Positions 26,157 to 34,236 of a stretch of 64,000 nucleotides of DNA are shown one piece after another. The DNA comes from Brevibacillus parabrevis. Lineage in GTDB: Bacteria > Bacillota > Bacilli > Brevibacillales > Brevibacillaceae. Each line of letters starts with the position of its first letter. Positions within the stretch are counted from its first letter, which is position 1. The notes under the pieces were generated by a model. The model did not search any database. It was not told the DNA's origin and worked only from the letters and a program-made list of their open reading frames with translations. A program made the position numbers and the translations under genes. The stretch lies in NCBI RefSeq assembly GCF_003710905.1, contig NZ_RHHV01000006.1, forward strand, positions 186,001 to 250,000, read 5' to 3'.

Positions 26157-27344
26157 TTGCATACCAAAATCTCAACACCGTCACTGTTTTTGCTCATTTT
26201 GCTCGTCGGTTTTCCGCAAATCAGCGAGACGATCTACACGCCGTCGCTGCCGGATCTCGCCAGACAGCTTCACGTTGGCAACAGCACGGTTCAACTGACG
26301 CTCAGTATATATTTCCTCGGTTTCGCCTTCGGGGTGTTTTGCTGGGGCAGGCTCTCTGACGCCATCGGACGCCGCCCGGCCATGCTCTGGGGAATCGTGG
26401 TCTATGGATTGGGCAGCCTTGGCTGCTATTTGTCCGCTTCGGTCGAGTGGCTGCTCGTTAGCCGTTTTGTGCAAGCTTTTGGCGCAAGTACAGGTTCTGT
26501 GGTCACACAGACGATCTTGCGGGAGTGCATGGACGGTCCCAGACGGCATGCCGCTTTTGCGCAAATTTCCGCCGCGCTCGCTTTTACCCCTGCTATCGGA
26601 CCGTTGATCGGGGGCTGGGTCGACCAATGGTTCGGGTTTTCGGCGGTATTTTTTACGCTCGTCTTGATGAGTGTCGGGCTGTTCTTCGCGACCTTTTTCT
26701 CGCTGCCTGAAACAAGGGTGGCGTCCCCGGCCAAGACAACTGTTCGTACCGTTTTCAAGCAGATGCTTGCGGACCGGAGAATTTGGGCCTTTGCCTTTTT
26801 GATCGGGGCGACGAACGGCATTTTGTTCAGCTATTATGCTGAAGCCCCGTTCATCTTCATTGAATTTTTTCAGATGACACCAGGCTGGTTCGGGTTTTTG
26901 GGCGTGCTTGTCGCCCTGTCCTCGATCTGCGGAGCCATGTTAGCGAAAAAATGGCTGCCCCGGTTTGCTGCGGAAAAGATCATTTTGATCGGTTCTTTGG
27001 TGGCGACAGGCGGTGCAGCATGCTTGACTGTTTTGACTTTGGCTGGCGTGGAGCCGAATCCGCTCTCGCTGTGCCTCATGCTCGCGGCGATTTTTATGCT
27101 GCTGCTTGGAATCGGCATCGCCATTCCCAATTGCCTGAGTCTCGCGCTCGTCGACTACGGCGCGGTGCTCGGAACGGCTGGCGCGATTTTGGGGCTAGGC
27201 TACTACGTGCTGGTCAGCCTGATTACGACTGGCATGAGCTACTTGCACAACGGCTCGCTCGTCACGATGCCGCTGTACTTTTTCGCGTTGGCACTGCTCA
27301 TGTCGCTGGTCAGCCAAAAACTTGCCGCTCCCAAAAATCGCTAG
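26157..27344 (+). CDS. MFS multidrug efflux transporter, Bcr/CflA type
   Basis: A 395-residue protein with 12 hydrophobic segments. The MFS signature between helices 2 and 3 reads GRLSDAIGRRPAMLWG (about residue 63). YTPSLPDLARQL and PAIGPLIGGWVDQ are typical of the Bcr/CflA drug:H+ antiporter group (bicyclomycin, chloramphenicol and similar). The start is TTG at 26157, six bases after AGGGGGA; the first ATG inside would remove helix 1. Expression is probably controlled by the upstream leader. A terminator follows at 27385-27420, so it is monocistronic. The drug substrate is unknown. Confidence 0.92.
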   Translation: MHTKISTPSLFLLILLVGFPQISETIYTPSLPDLARQLHVGNSTVQLTLSIYFLGFAFGVFCWGRLSDAIGRRPAMLWGIVVYGLGSLGCYLSASVEWLLVSRFVQAFGASTGSVVTQTILRECMDGPRRHAAFAQISAALAFTPAIGPLIGGWVDQWFGFSAVFFTLVLMSVGLFFATFFSLPETRVASPAKTTVRTVFKQMLADRRIWAFAFLIGATNGILFSYYAEAPFIFIEFFQMTPGWFGFLGVLVALSSICGAMLAKKWLPRFAAEKIILIGSLVATGGAACLTVLTLAGVEPNPLSLCLMLAAIFMLLLGIGIAIPNCLSLALVDYGAVLGTAGAILGLGYYVLVSLITTGMSYLHNGSLVTMPLYFFALALLMSLVSQKLAAPKNR

Positions 27345-27384
27345 GCCACGCAGACAGATGTAGCAACTAGCCGCTGTACCTTTC

Positions 27385-27420
27385 AAGCCGATTTTCCTGT
27401 TGCGGGAAGATCGGCTTTTT
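27385..27420 (+). terminator. Rho-independent terminator after the efflux pump
   Basis: AAGCCGAT (27385-27392) pairs with ATCGGCTT (27410-27417), with inner TTCC/GGAA, followed by T. Confidence 0.85.
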
Positions 27421-27530
27421 GCGTGTTTGACGCCTGCTCTGCTGCTTCCTGTTGCCGTGCCTTCATGGTTTCTCCACATTCCTTTGCTACGCTTTTTTCG
27501 AAAAACATTATGAGGAGGATGCAGAAATCC

Positions 27531-29165
27531 ATGAATCAATCCATGTTGCGAAGCAGCGTTTTTCCCGTGTTGCTTGGCGGTCTGGTACTTCTCGCCGCTT
27601 GCTCGCCGGACCAAGCTTCCACTACAGAGCATGCCGGACACAATATGGCGGCTACCCAGGACAACACGCAGGCAACCGCCCCTGTGACCCAGCCGATGGC
27701 AGCGGCAAGCGACAGCTCCATGCAGGTGCTGACTGGCAATGCGTTCACTTTGACGGCAAAAGAAAGCATGCTGCATCTCGATGACCAGACGATGAAAACG
27801 GCTTGGACGTACAACGGAACTGTTCCAGGCCCGCAGCTGCGCGTCAAGCAAGGCGAAACCGTTTCCGTCACCCTGAAAAATGAACTGCCGGAGCCTGTGA
27901 CGATTCACTGGCACGGACTGCCTGTGCCCAACAACATGGATGGCATCCCCGGCGTTACGCAAAATGCGGTAAAGCCAAACGAAAGCTTTACGTACCGCTT
28001 CACAGCCGATGTCGCAGGCACGTACTGGTACCACTCGCACCAGAACAGCTCGAAGCAAGTAGACAAAGGACTGTACGGCTCGCTCGTCGTCGAACCGAAA
28101 ACGTCCGCCCCAGTGGACAAAGACTTTACGCTCGTCCTGGACGAGTGGATGCAGGACGACAGCATGGCAGAGATGCACGGAGGATCAGGCGCGATGGCAG
28201 GCATGAATCACGGGACTACTCCCGCTTCGCCGGGCACCTCGGCCGGAAGCGGCCACGACATGCCGGATATGAATGGCATGAGTGATGCGAAAATGATGCC
28301 GCTCATGTACACGATCTTTTCCGTCAATGGCAAGACAGGTTCGGCGATTGCGCCCCTGCGGGTGAAGGAAGGGGAAAAGGTGCGCATCCGCCTGATCAAT
28401 GCCGGGTATTTGTCCCACAAGCTGAATTTGCAAGGACATGCGTTCAAGATCGTCTCCACAGATGGGCAACCGCTGCACAATCCGCCGCTTGTCAAAGATC
28501 AGCTGCTCAACATCGCCCCTGGCGAACGATACGACCTCGAATTTGTCGCAAACCAGCCGGGAGCGTGGCTGCTGGAAGAAAAGAGCAGCAATCCCGGAGC
28601 CAAGTCGTTGGCCGTTCCCATCGTCTACGAAGGTCAGGAGCACGCGCAACACCAAGCCGAATCGGCGAACCCCCTGCCTGTCGTCGACATCACGACTTAC
28701 GGCGAGGCAGCGAAAAGCAGCTTTTCACTCGATCAGGCCTATGACGTGACGTACCGGATGGATTTGAACACGGACACGCGCGATGGACAAATGGCGTTTA
28801 CGATCAATGGGCAAACGTTTCCGAACGTCCCTCCCCTCGATGTGCAAAAAGGCGATCTGATCAAAGTCACATTCGTCAACAACTCGCCGGAGGATGTGCA
28901 CCCGATGCATTTGCACGGACACTTTTTCCAGGTGTTGAGCAAAAACGGCAAGCCTATTTCCGGCTCGCCGCTACGGAAAGATACGTTGAACGTACAGCCC
29001 GGCGAGTCTTATGTCGTCGCTTTTGCAGCCGACAATCCGGGCGAGTGGATGTTCCACTGTCACGATCTGGGGCACGCGGCAAAAGGCATGGTGTCCGAAG
29101 TCAAGTACGCAGGCTTTCAGCGCGATTTCACCGTCGATCCGACTGTCGGCAACATGCCGGAATAA
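27531..29165 (+). CDS. Multicopper oxidase lipoprotein (laccase/copper-resistance type)
   Basis: A 544-residue exported protein with lipobox LAAC (about residues 20-23). Copper-binding motifs are complete: THWHGLPVP and YHSHQ near the N-terminus, and HPMHLHGHFF and HCHDLGHAAKGM near the C-terminus, giving type 1, 2 and 3 sites. A Met/His-rich insert with MHGGSGAMAGMNHG and GHDMPDMNGM (about residues 205-250) resembles the copper-collecting loops of CueO and CopA. A role in Cu(I) oxidation and copper tolerance at the outer face of the membrane is likely. The ATG at 27531 gives a clean signal peptide; AGGAGG lies 12 bases upstream and ATGs at 27510 and 27519 are alternatives. Confidence 0.92.
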   Translation: MNQSMLRSSVFPVLLGGLVLLAACSPDQASTTEHAGHNMAATQDNTQATAPVTQPMAAASDSSMQVLTGNAFTLTAKESMLHLDDQTMKTAWTYNGTVPGPQLRVKQGETVSVTLKNELPEPVTIHWHGLPVPNNMDGIPGVTQNAVKPNESFTYRFTADVAGTYWYHSHQNSSKQVDKGLYGSLVVEPKTSAPVDKDFTLVLDEWMQDDSMAEMHGGSGAMAGMNHGTTPASPGTSAGSGHDMPDMNGMSDAKMMPLMYTIFSVNGKTGSAIAPLRVKEGEKVRIRLINAGYLSHKLNLQGHAFKIVSTDGQPLHNPPLVKDQLLNIAPGERYDLEFVANQPGAWLLEEKSSNPGAKSLAVPIVYEGQEHAQHQAESANPLPVVDITTYGEAAKSSFSLDQAYDVTYRMDLNTDTRDGQMAFTINGQTFPNVPPLDVQKGDLIKVTFVNNSPEDVHPMHLHGHFFQVLSKNGKPISGSPLRKDTLNVQPGESYVVAFAADNPGEWMFHCHDLGHAAKGMVSEVKYAGFQRDFTVDPTVGNMPE

Positions 29166-29206
29166 AAAAGAAGCAGGACGCCGCCTTGGCTCCTGCCTCT
29201 TTTTTG
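29165..29206. terminator. Terminator between the multicopper oxidase and helicase genes
   Basis: GCAGGA (29173-29178) pairs with TCCTGC (29191-29196), flanked by A and T runs. The hairpin may serve both converging genes, the helicase stop being at 29270. Confidence 0.8.
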
Positions 29207-29269
29207 CTTTCCTTTTTTCCACAACAGAAGAACGGCGTGCAAGCTCCCGTTCCCGTCTCCTGCACACGT

Positions 29270-31234
29270 CTACACCAATTCGCTTGCCCAGGCATCACGC
29301 CACTCGACCCCGGCGGGAAAGACGCTCTGCACATGTTTTCGCAGCTGCTCGTCGTTCCACGGCTCCGGGCTTAAAATCGAGACGATGCCGCTGTCCTCGC
29401 GCGTCCGAATCAGACGGCCAATCCCTTGGCGCAGACGCAGCAGCATGTATGGCAAATCGACCTCGGCGAACGGCGACGCCGCGCTTTTCCGCTTGGCGGC
29501 AAACACCGGATCGTTCGGAGGAAACGGCAGCGACCAGATGATCACGTTGGACAGCGACGGCCCCGGCACATCCAGCCCTTCCCACAACGTCACGGCGCAC
29601 AGGATGCTCTCCTCGTCGTTCTGAAAACAGGAGATCAGGTGGCTGATTTCCGCATCGCCTTCGTACCAGAAACGCATGGAGGCGCACTCCGGGTAAGCTC
29701 CCACAGCCGCTTTGAACTCCTGCATTTCCTCCATCGATGAAAACAGCAGCAGCGCGCGACCGCCCGTTTTTTGCAGCAGCGACACAGCCAAATCCATTTT
29801 TTCCGCAAACGGCTGCGTACAGGACAACGGCGGCACGAAAGCTTCCATCTGCTCCGCATATTCGTAAGGCGAAGCGACGGAGAACGACAAATAGTCTTCG
29901 ATGCCGAGACTGTCCGCGATGTAGTCAAACGAGCCTTCTACCGACAAGGTCGCGGAAGAGAAAATGATCGGCATGTTTTGCGCGAAAACGCGTTCCCGCA
30001 AAACTTCCTGCACCATTTTCGGCATGACGACCAACGTAGGGCCTGTCCATTCTTCGCTCATCCAGGAAATGACGTGATCAGGCTTCTGGAACAAGCCGAG
30101 AGCCAGCTGCATCATTTCCAGATGCTCTTCCACAATCCGCAATTGGAACTCGTCCAAAGAATACAGGCCGCTCTCCAGCGCCAGCTCCTCTTCAATCGAA
30201 GCAATCAGGCTCGTAAAACGGTGGATCGAGGCAATCAGCTGCGGATGGAAGGAGATCTCCTTGCGCGTCGAACCGGCAACCGGCTTGCTTTCGGCGTTCA
30301 GTCGCAAAAACAAATCTTCGCTCTGGATAATCGCTTCTTCAATCGCTACCGCCAGCGACTCCCTGATTTCGCCTTGCAGCAGGCGCGTAATGATTTCTTC
30401 AAAAACGGAATGATTCAGCTTGTAGGTCAACGCCTTTTGCGCCGCAGGCTCCAGCAGATGCCCTTCGTCGAAGATGACAGAGCTGTGATTAGGCAAAAGC
30501 GGCAGTTGTCCTCCCCGCTTCCGCGCCTCATACGTCCAGACATGCTCCATGTAAAAATCGTGCGAGCAAATGATCAGATCGGCAGACTGACGGTAATGGT
30601 TGCGCGACAAAGTCTGTCCGCACCGATGCTGTCTGTCGCAGACAAAACAGTCCTGGAAAGCATCCCAGTTCATTTGCGACCACTGCTGGTCGTTCAGCGC
30701 GGAGTAGGCGCTGCGGTCGCCGTATGGAGTAAACGATTGAAGCGCTTCATGCTTGTGGACAAACGATGGCAGCTCCTCGTAAATGTGCATAAACACTTCG
30801 TCGCTGTCCAGCTTGTAACGCGCCTCGTCCAGCTTGCGCAAGCAAATGTACTGGTCTGGCGACTTACCGAGCCTCGCGTCAATGGTCAAGTCGAGATGCT
30901 TGGCCAGCTTGGCGATATCCCCCTCCGGCTTCACCAGCTGTTCGATCAACGACTCGTTGGCACAGGCGATGATCGCCGGCTTTCTCGTATAACGCGCATA
31001 GCAGATGGCGTACAGCAAATAAGCGAGCGTTTTTCCCGTGCCTACGCCTGCTTCGGCAAAAATCGTCTGTTTCTCCTGGAAGGCCCGCTCCAGCTGAAAA
31101 GCCATGTAAATCTGCTCGTCGCGCACTTCGAAGCCAGCCTCAGGCAAAATATCGTAAAACACGTCCGCTACCCAGTCACTTACTTGCGAGATAAACGGCT
31201 GGGCGGGATCGTAGGCAAAAGGATACCGTTCCAC
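29270..31234 (-). CDS. DinG/YpvA-like ATP-dependent DNA helicase
   Basis: A 654-residue superfamily 2 helicase of the XPD/DinG group: Walker A AEAGVGTGKT (about residues 61-69), Cys in YICLRK and FVCDRQHRCGQ, which could hold an Fe-S cluster, Walker B SVIFDEGHLLEP (DEGH instead of DEAH), and motif VI QGIGRLIRT near residue 605. No exonuclease domain is present. It probably unwinds DNA or DNA:RNA structures in repair. The GTG at 31234 is preferred because GGAGG lies about ten bases upstream and the protein then begins VERYPFAYDP; the frame extends to 31300 without a better site. Confidence 0.88.
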   Translation of the reverse strand: MERYPFAYDPAQPFISQVSDWVADVFYDILPEAGFEVRDEQIYMAFQLERAFQEKQTIFAEAGVGTGKTLAYLLYAICYARYTRKPAIIACANESLIEQLVKPEGDIAKLAKHLDLTIDARLGKSPDQYICLRKLDEARYKLDSDEVFMHIYEELPSFVHKHEALQSFTPYGDRSAYSALNDQQWSQMNWDAFQDCFVCDRQHRCGQTLSRNHYRQSADLIICSHDFYMEHVWTYEARKRGGQLPLLPNHSSVIFDEGHLLEPAAQKALTYKLNHSVFEEIITRLLQGEIRESLAVAIEEAIIQSEDLFLRLNAESKPVAGSTRKEISFHPQLIASIHRFTSLIASIEEELALESGLYSLDEFQLRIVEEHLEMMQLALGLFQKPDHVISWMSEEWTGPTLVVMPKMVQEVLRERVFAQNMPIIFSSATLSVEGSFDYIADSLGIEDYLSFSVASPYEYAEQMEAFVPPLSCTQPFAEKMDLAVSLLQKTGGRALLLFSSMEEMQEFKAAVGAYPECASMRFWYEGDAEISHLISCFQNDEESILCAVTLWEGLDVPGPSLSNVIIWSLPFPPNDPVFAAKRKSAASPFAEVDLPYMLLRLRQGIGRLIRTREDSGIVSILSPEPWNDEQLRKHVQSVFPAGVEWRDAWASELV

Positions 31235-31400
31235 TTCAAACCTGCCTCCATTATGAACCAAGAATCGTCGAGCAATGATGCCAAAGTGTAATGATGACAC
31301 GAGTCATGGATAAACACAATACGTCAGGCAGGAAAAAATCGCGATTCGTGGTAAGATGGGAGAGAAACGACGAAGGAAAATAGTAGGAGTGAATGCGACA

Positions 31401-31760
31401 ATGGACAAAGTCATGTTTATCGAAATCGGCATGGGGATCGATCTCCATGGACAAAACGTCACCAAAGCAGCCGTTCGCGCTGTCCAAAACGCCATCCATC
31501 ACAACTCGATGCCGGGTCTGCGCTCTGTGCTGCCCGGAAATGATATTCACAAAATGAAAGTCAACGTGCGTCTCGCTGTGCCTGCCGACCGCGACAAGCT
31601 CGATCTCGATACCGTGCGGGCGGAGCTGCCTTACGGAGAAGTGTCGTTTGAAGTCGTGGACGGCGGCATGCTGACGAGCAGTGGCGTCGTCATTGCGGAA
31701 AAGGAAGACAAAAACGATCTGGCGTACGTCGTGATCGCTTCGGTGGAAGTCGGCTACTAA
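31401..31760 (+). CDS. Lin0512 family protein
   Basis: A 119-residue protein starting MDKVMFIEIGMGIDLHGQ and continuing VTKAAVRAVQNAIHHNSMPGL, the conserved core of the Lin0512 family. Members are small, soluble and widespread; their function is not established to my knowledge. The ATG at 31401 is chosen over one at 31356; TAGGAG lies 12 bases upstream and a GTG at 31389 is a possible alternative. The 3' end overlaps the convergent alkyltransferase-like gene by four bases. Confidence 0.85.
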   Translation: MDKVMFIEIGMGIDLHGQNVTKAAVRAVQNAIHHNSMPGLRSVLPGNDIHKMKVNVRLAVPADRDKLDLDTVRAELPYGEVSFEVVDGGMLTSSGVVIAEKEDKNDLAYVVIASVEVGY

Positions 31761-32089
31761 TCAGGAAATCGTGCCAGTCCAGGTTCAGGGTGGTGTTGAA
31801 ACCGTTCCAGATCGATGTCGCCCGTCTTGGACACCGTTACGCCTTCGCCTTCCAGCAACATTTTTTGCAGCGTCATGGAATCGAAGTCTTGCAACCCGAT
31901 TTTTCCTTTGGCATTGATGACCCGGTGCCACGGGAGCTTGTGCTTTTGTGACATGGAGTGGAGTATCCGCACGATTTGTCTGGCTCCCCGCGGACTCCCG
32001 GCCAATGCGGCGATCTGTCCGTACGTCATGACAGTGCCTGCTGGAATGCTGGCGATAATCTGAATGGCGCGCTTCGTAAATTCGGTCAT
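31757..32089 (-). CDS. Alkyltransferase-like protein (ATL), MGMT family without the active-site Cys
   Basis: A 110-residue protein with the DNA-binding domain of O6-alkylguanine transferases: IPAGTVMTYGQIAALAG, SPRGARQIVRIL, then LPWHRVINAKGKIG. The active-site motif PCHR is PWHR here, so Cys is replaced by Trp, the hallmark of ATL proteins. These bind O6-alkylguanine lesions and pass them to nucleotide excision repair instead of transferring the alkyl group. A terminator at 32125-32164 lies upstream and separates it from pepF. Confidence 0.93.
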   Translation of the reverse strand: MTEFTKRAIQIIASIPAGTVMTYGQIAALAGSPRGARQIVRILHSMSQKHKLPWHRVINAKGKIGLQDFDSMTLQKMLLEGEGVTVSKTGDIDLERFQHHPEPGLARFPD

Positions 32090-32124
32090 TTCCCGTTCTC
32101 CTGTTCTCTTTCATCCAAAAGTCG

Positions 32125-32164
32125 AAAAAGGCTCGTGATGCTTTCGTCATCACAAGCCTTTTTT
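32125..32164. terminator. Bidirectional terminator downstream of pepF
   Basis: AAAAAGGCT, GTGATG / TCATCAC and AGCCTTTTTT form a long stem (one bulge) with A and T tracts on both sides. It ends pepF transcription (stop at 32193). Confidence 0.9.
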
Positions 32165-32192
32165 CCTGTTCAGCTAAGCTTTGGGCAACTGG

Positions 32193-33998
32193 TTATTTTT
32201 CAAACAGTCTTTCCAGCTCGTCTACGAGACTGCCGACATACGCCACGGCATCGCGGATCGGCTGCGGCTCTGACATATCTACGCCTGCTTTTTTCATCAG
32301 CTCCAGCGGCTTCAGCGTGCCCCCTGCTTTCAAAACAGAAAGCCAACGGTCGACAGCTGGTTGCCCTTCCGCTTTAATGCTTGCCGCCATCGCAGTGGAA
32401 GCGGTCAATCCCGCCGCATACGTGTACGGATACAATCCCATGTAGTAGTGCGGCTGGCGCATCCAGGTCAGGCTGGCTGCCTCGTCAAGCTCCACGGCGT
32501 CTCCCCAGAACTCTGCCAGCACTTGCCCTTTCCACTCCGACAGCTTTTTCGCTGTCAACGGCACGTCGTTTTGCGCGGCTTCGTACACTTTGCGCTGCAT
32601 GCGGCCTTCCAGCAAATGCGTCACGAAGTTGTGGTAGTACGTGTTCATCAGCTGCAAAATGACCCAGCGCTTGAGGCGCGGATCGTCAGACTGCTCCATG
32701 ATGTGCTGGGCGAGCAGCAGCTCGTTGATCGTGGACGGTGCCTCGATAAAGTACAAGGACGGACGCGAGTTGGTATAGCTTTGCTCACGGGTAGCCAACG
32801 TGAAGTGACCGCAATGTCCCAGCTCATGAGCCAGTGTGAAGGCGCTGCGCATGTTGCCCGACCAGGTGATCAGAATATAGGAGTGATTGCTGTACGGCGT
32901 CGAGCAGAAAGCCCCTGTCGATTTGCCCACGTTGTCGACGTAATCGATCCAGCGCTCGGACAGCGCTTTGTCCATGATCTCTGCGTATTCCGGTCCCATC
33001 ACCTGCAAAGCGGACTTGATCAGGCGCCCCGCTTCCTCAATCGTAATCGGCGGGCTAAATTCAGGATCGAGCGGCGCTTTCAAATCGCAAAACGTCAGCT
33101 TTTCCAGTCCCAGCTCTCGCGCTTTGAGCTTGGCGTAACGGCGCATGTGCGGAGCCAGCTCTGTTCCGATAATATCGAGAATGTTGTGGTACAGTTCGAG
33201 CGATACTTGTTGAGGATGCAGCAGCATGTCGGTGACGCTGTCGAAGCCGCGCAATCTGGACAGGACGGTCTGCTTCTTCACCTCTGTGGCATAGACGGCA
33301 GCAAACGAGTTTTGATAAGCCGCCAACGTTTTCGAAAAAGATTCGTAGGCAGCGCGGCGCAATGTCGTATCGGAAGACATTTCATAGTCCGCTTCAAACA
33401 AAGCAAACGAAACCGGACGTTCTGCCCCCGCCCCATCTTTGACAGGCGCGAAGGACATGTCGGACAGCTTCCCGCGTTGATAAATCGTGTAAGGCGCTGC
33501 AAACACTTCACCGAGTGCGGCAATGGCAGACTCCGTATCCGCGGACAGTCGATACGGCTTCGTTTCCAGCAAATCGGAAAGACTTCTGGCAAAAGGCGCA
33601 AGTCCCGGCTCTTCTTGCAGGTATTTCTCAATCGTGCCGTCTGGCAGCGCCAAAATTTCGGAAGGCACAAACGAAAGCGCTGCGTTCAGCGTCGACACGA
33701 CATCGCCCACCCGCGCAGAATTTGCCTGATTGAGCGGATTGGTGCCATCTTCGGAGGAACGCAGGCGGGCGTATGTCGCCACCAGATTCGCCCGCACCTC
33801 CATTGCTTCTTTTGCTTCCAGACATGCGAGCAATGTCTCTGCTCCTGTATGTAGCTGTCCTTGGAATGCGGTGACAACCGGCAGCTGATTGACAATCTCG
33901 TCAAGCTCCTGCTCCCATGCTTCTTGGCTGGCAAATAAATCGTCCAGGTTCCACGTATGTTCTACGGCCACCTGGTCACGCATGAGTCTCGTTTTCAC
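32193..33998 (-). CDS. pepF: Oligoendopeptidase F (M3B family)
   Basis: A 601-residue cytosolic zinc peptidase. The active site reads FTLAHELGHCGHF (HExxH, about residue 385), followed about 25 residues on by FIEAPSTINELLL with the third zinc ligand Glu. The length fits the PepF/M3B group. It degrades oligopeptides of about 6-20 residues. A GTG at 33998 has AGGAGG eight bases upstream and gives the usual MKTRL start; the ATG at 33983 is possible. Single gene with its own terminator. Confidence 0.95.
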   Translation of the reverse strand: MKTRLMRDQVAVEHTWNLDDLFASQEAWEQELDEIVNQLPVVTAFQGQLHTGAETLLACLEAKEAMEVRANLVATYARLRSSEDGTNPLNQANSARVGDVVSTLNAALSFVPSEILALPDGTIEKYLQEEPGLAPFARSLSDLLETKPYRLSADTESAIAALGEVFAAPYTIYQRGKLSDMSFAPVKDGAGAERPVSFALFEADYEMSSDTTLRRAAYESFSKTLAAYQNSFAAVYATEVKKQTVLSRLRGFDSVTDMLLHPQQVSLELYHNILDIIGTELAPHMRRYAKLKARELGLEKLTFCDLKAPLDPEFSPPITIEEAGRLIKSALQVMGPEYAEIMDKALSERWIDYVDNVGKSTGAFCSTPYSNHSYILITWSGNMRSAFTLAHELGHCGHFTLATREQSYTNSRPSLYFIEAPSTINELLLAQHIMEQSDDPRLKRWVILQLMNTYYHNFVTHLLEGRMQRKVYEAAQNDVPLTAKKLSEWKGQVLAEFWGDAVELDEAASLTWMRQPHYYMGLYPYTYAAGLTASTAMAASIKAEGQPAVDRWLSVLKAGGTLKPLELMKKAGVDMSEPQPIRDAVAYVGSLVDELERLFEK

Positions 33999-34192
33999 TC
34001 TGTCTGCCTCCTTGTCATTCCCTCAGTAAAATGTTTTTAATTATTCAAGTTTGATTCTATTTGAATTTTCCTCCAATTCGCGAAAATATACAAGTCCGCT
34101 TTGCACGCGAAATCCGCCGTAATCTGTCTTTTCCTGCGCTTTCCGAGGAAATTCTTTCGAAAATAACTAGCAAGCCATTCCAAATTCCCAGG

Positions 34193-34198
34193 TATAAT
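34193..34198 (+). promoter_or_regulatory. Predicted -10 element of ampS
   Basis: TATAAT in GGTATAATAG, 39 bases before the ATG. No good -35 is seen. Confidence 0.4.
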
Positions 34199-34236
34199 AG
34201 AAAAGAATTTATCGCCAAGGAAAGGGAGGTTTTCTT

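Noticed and set aside
24853-26157. Riboswitch of a known class (c-di-GMP, T-box or SRP/6S RNA)
   Set aside because: I compared the hairpin region with the conserved cores I know and found no convincing match. A covariance search would decide.
25926-26162. A 78-codon minus-strand frame across the efflux pump leader
   Set aside because: No ribosome binding site and it overlaps the promoter and leader on the other strand, which are better supported.
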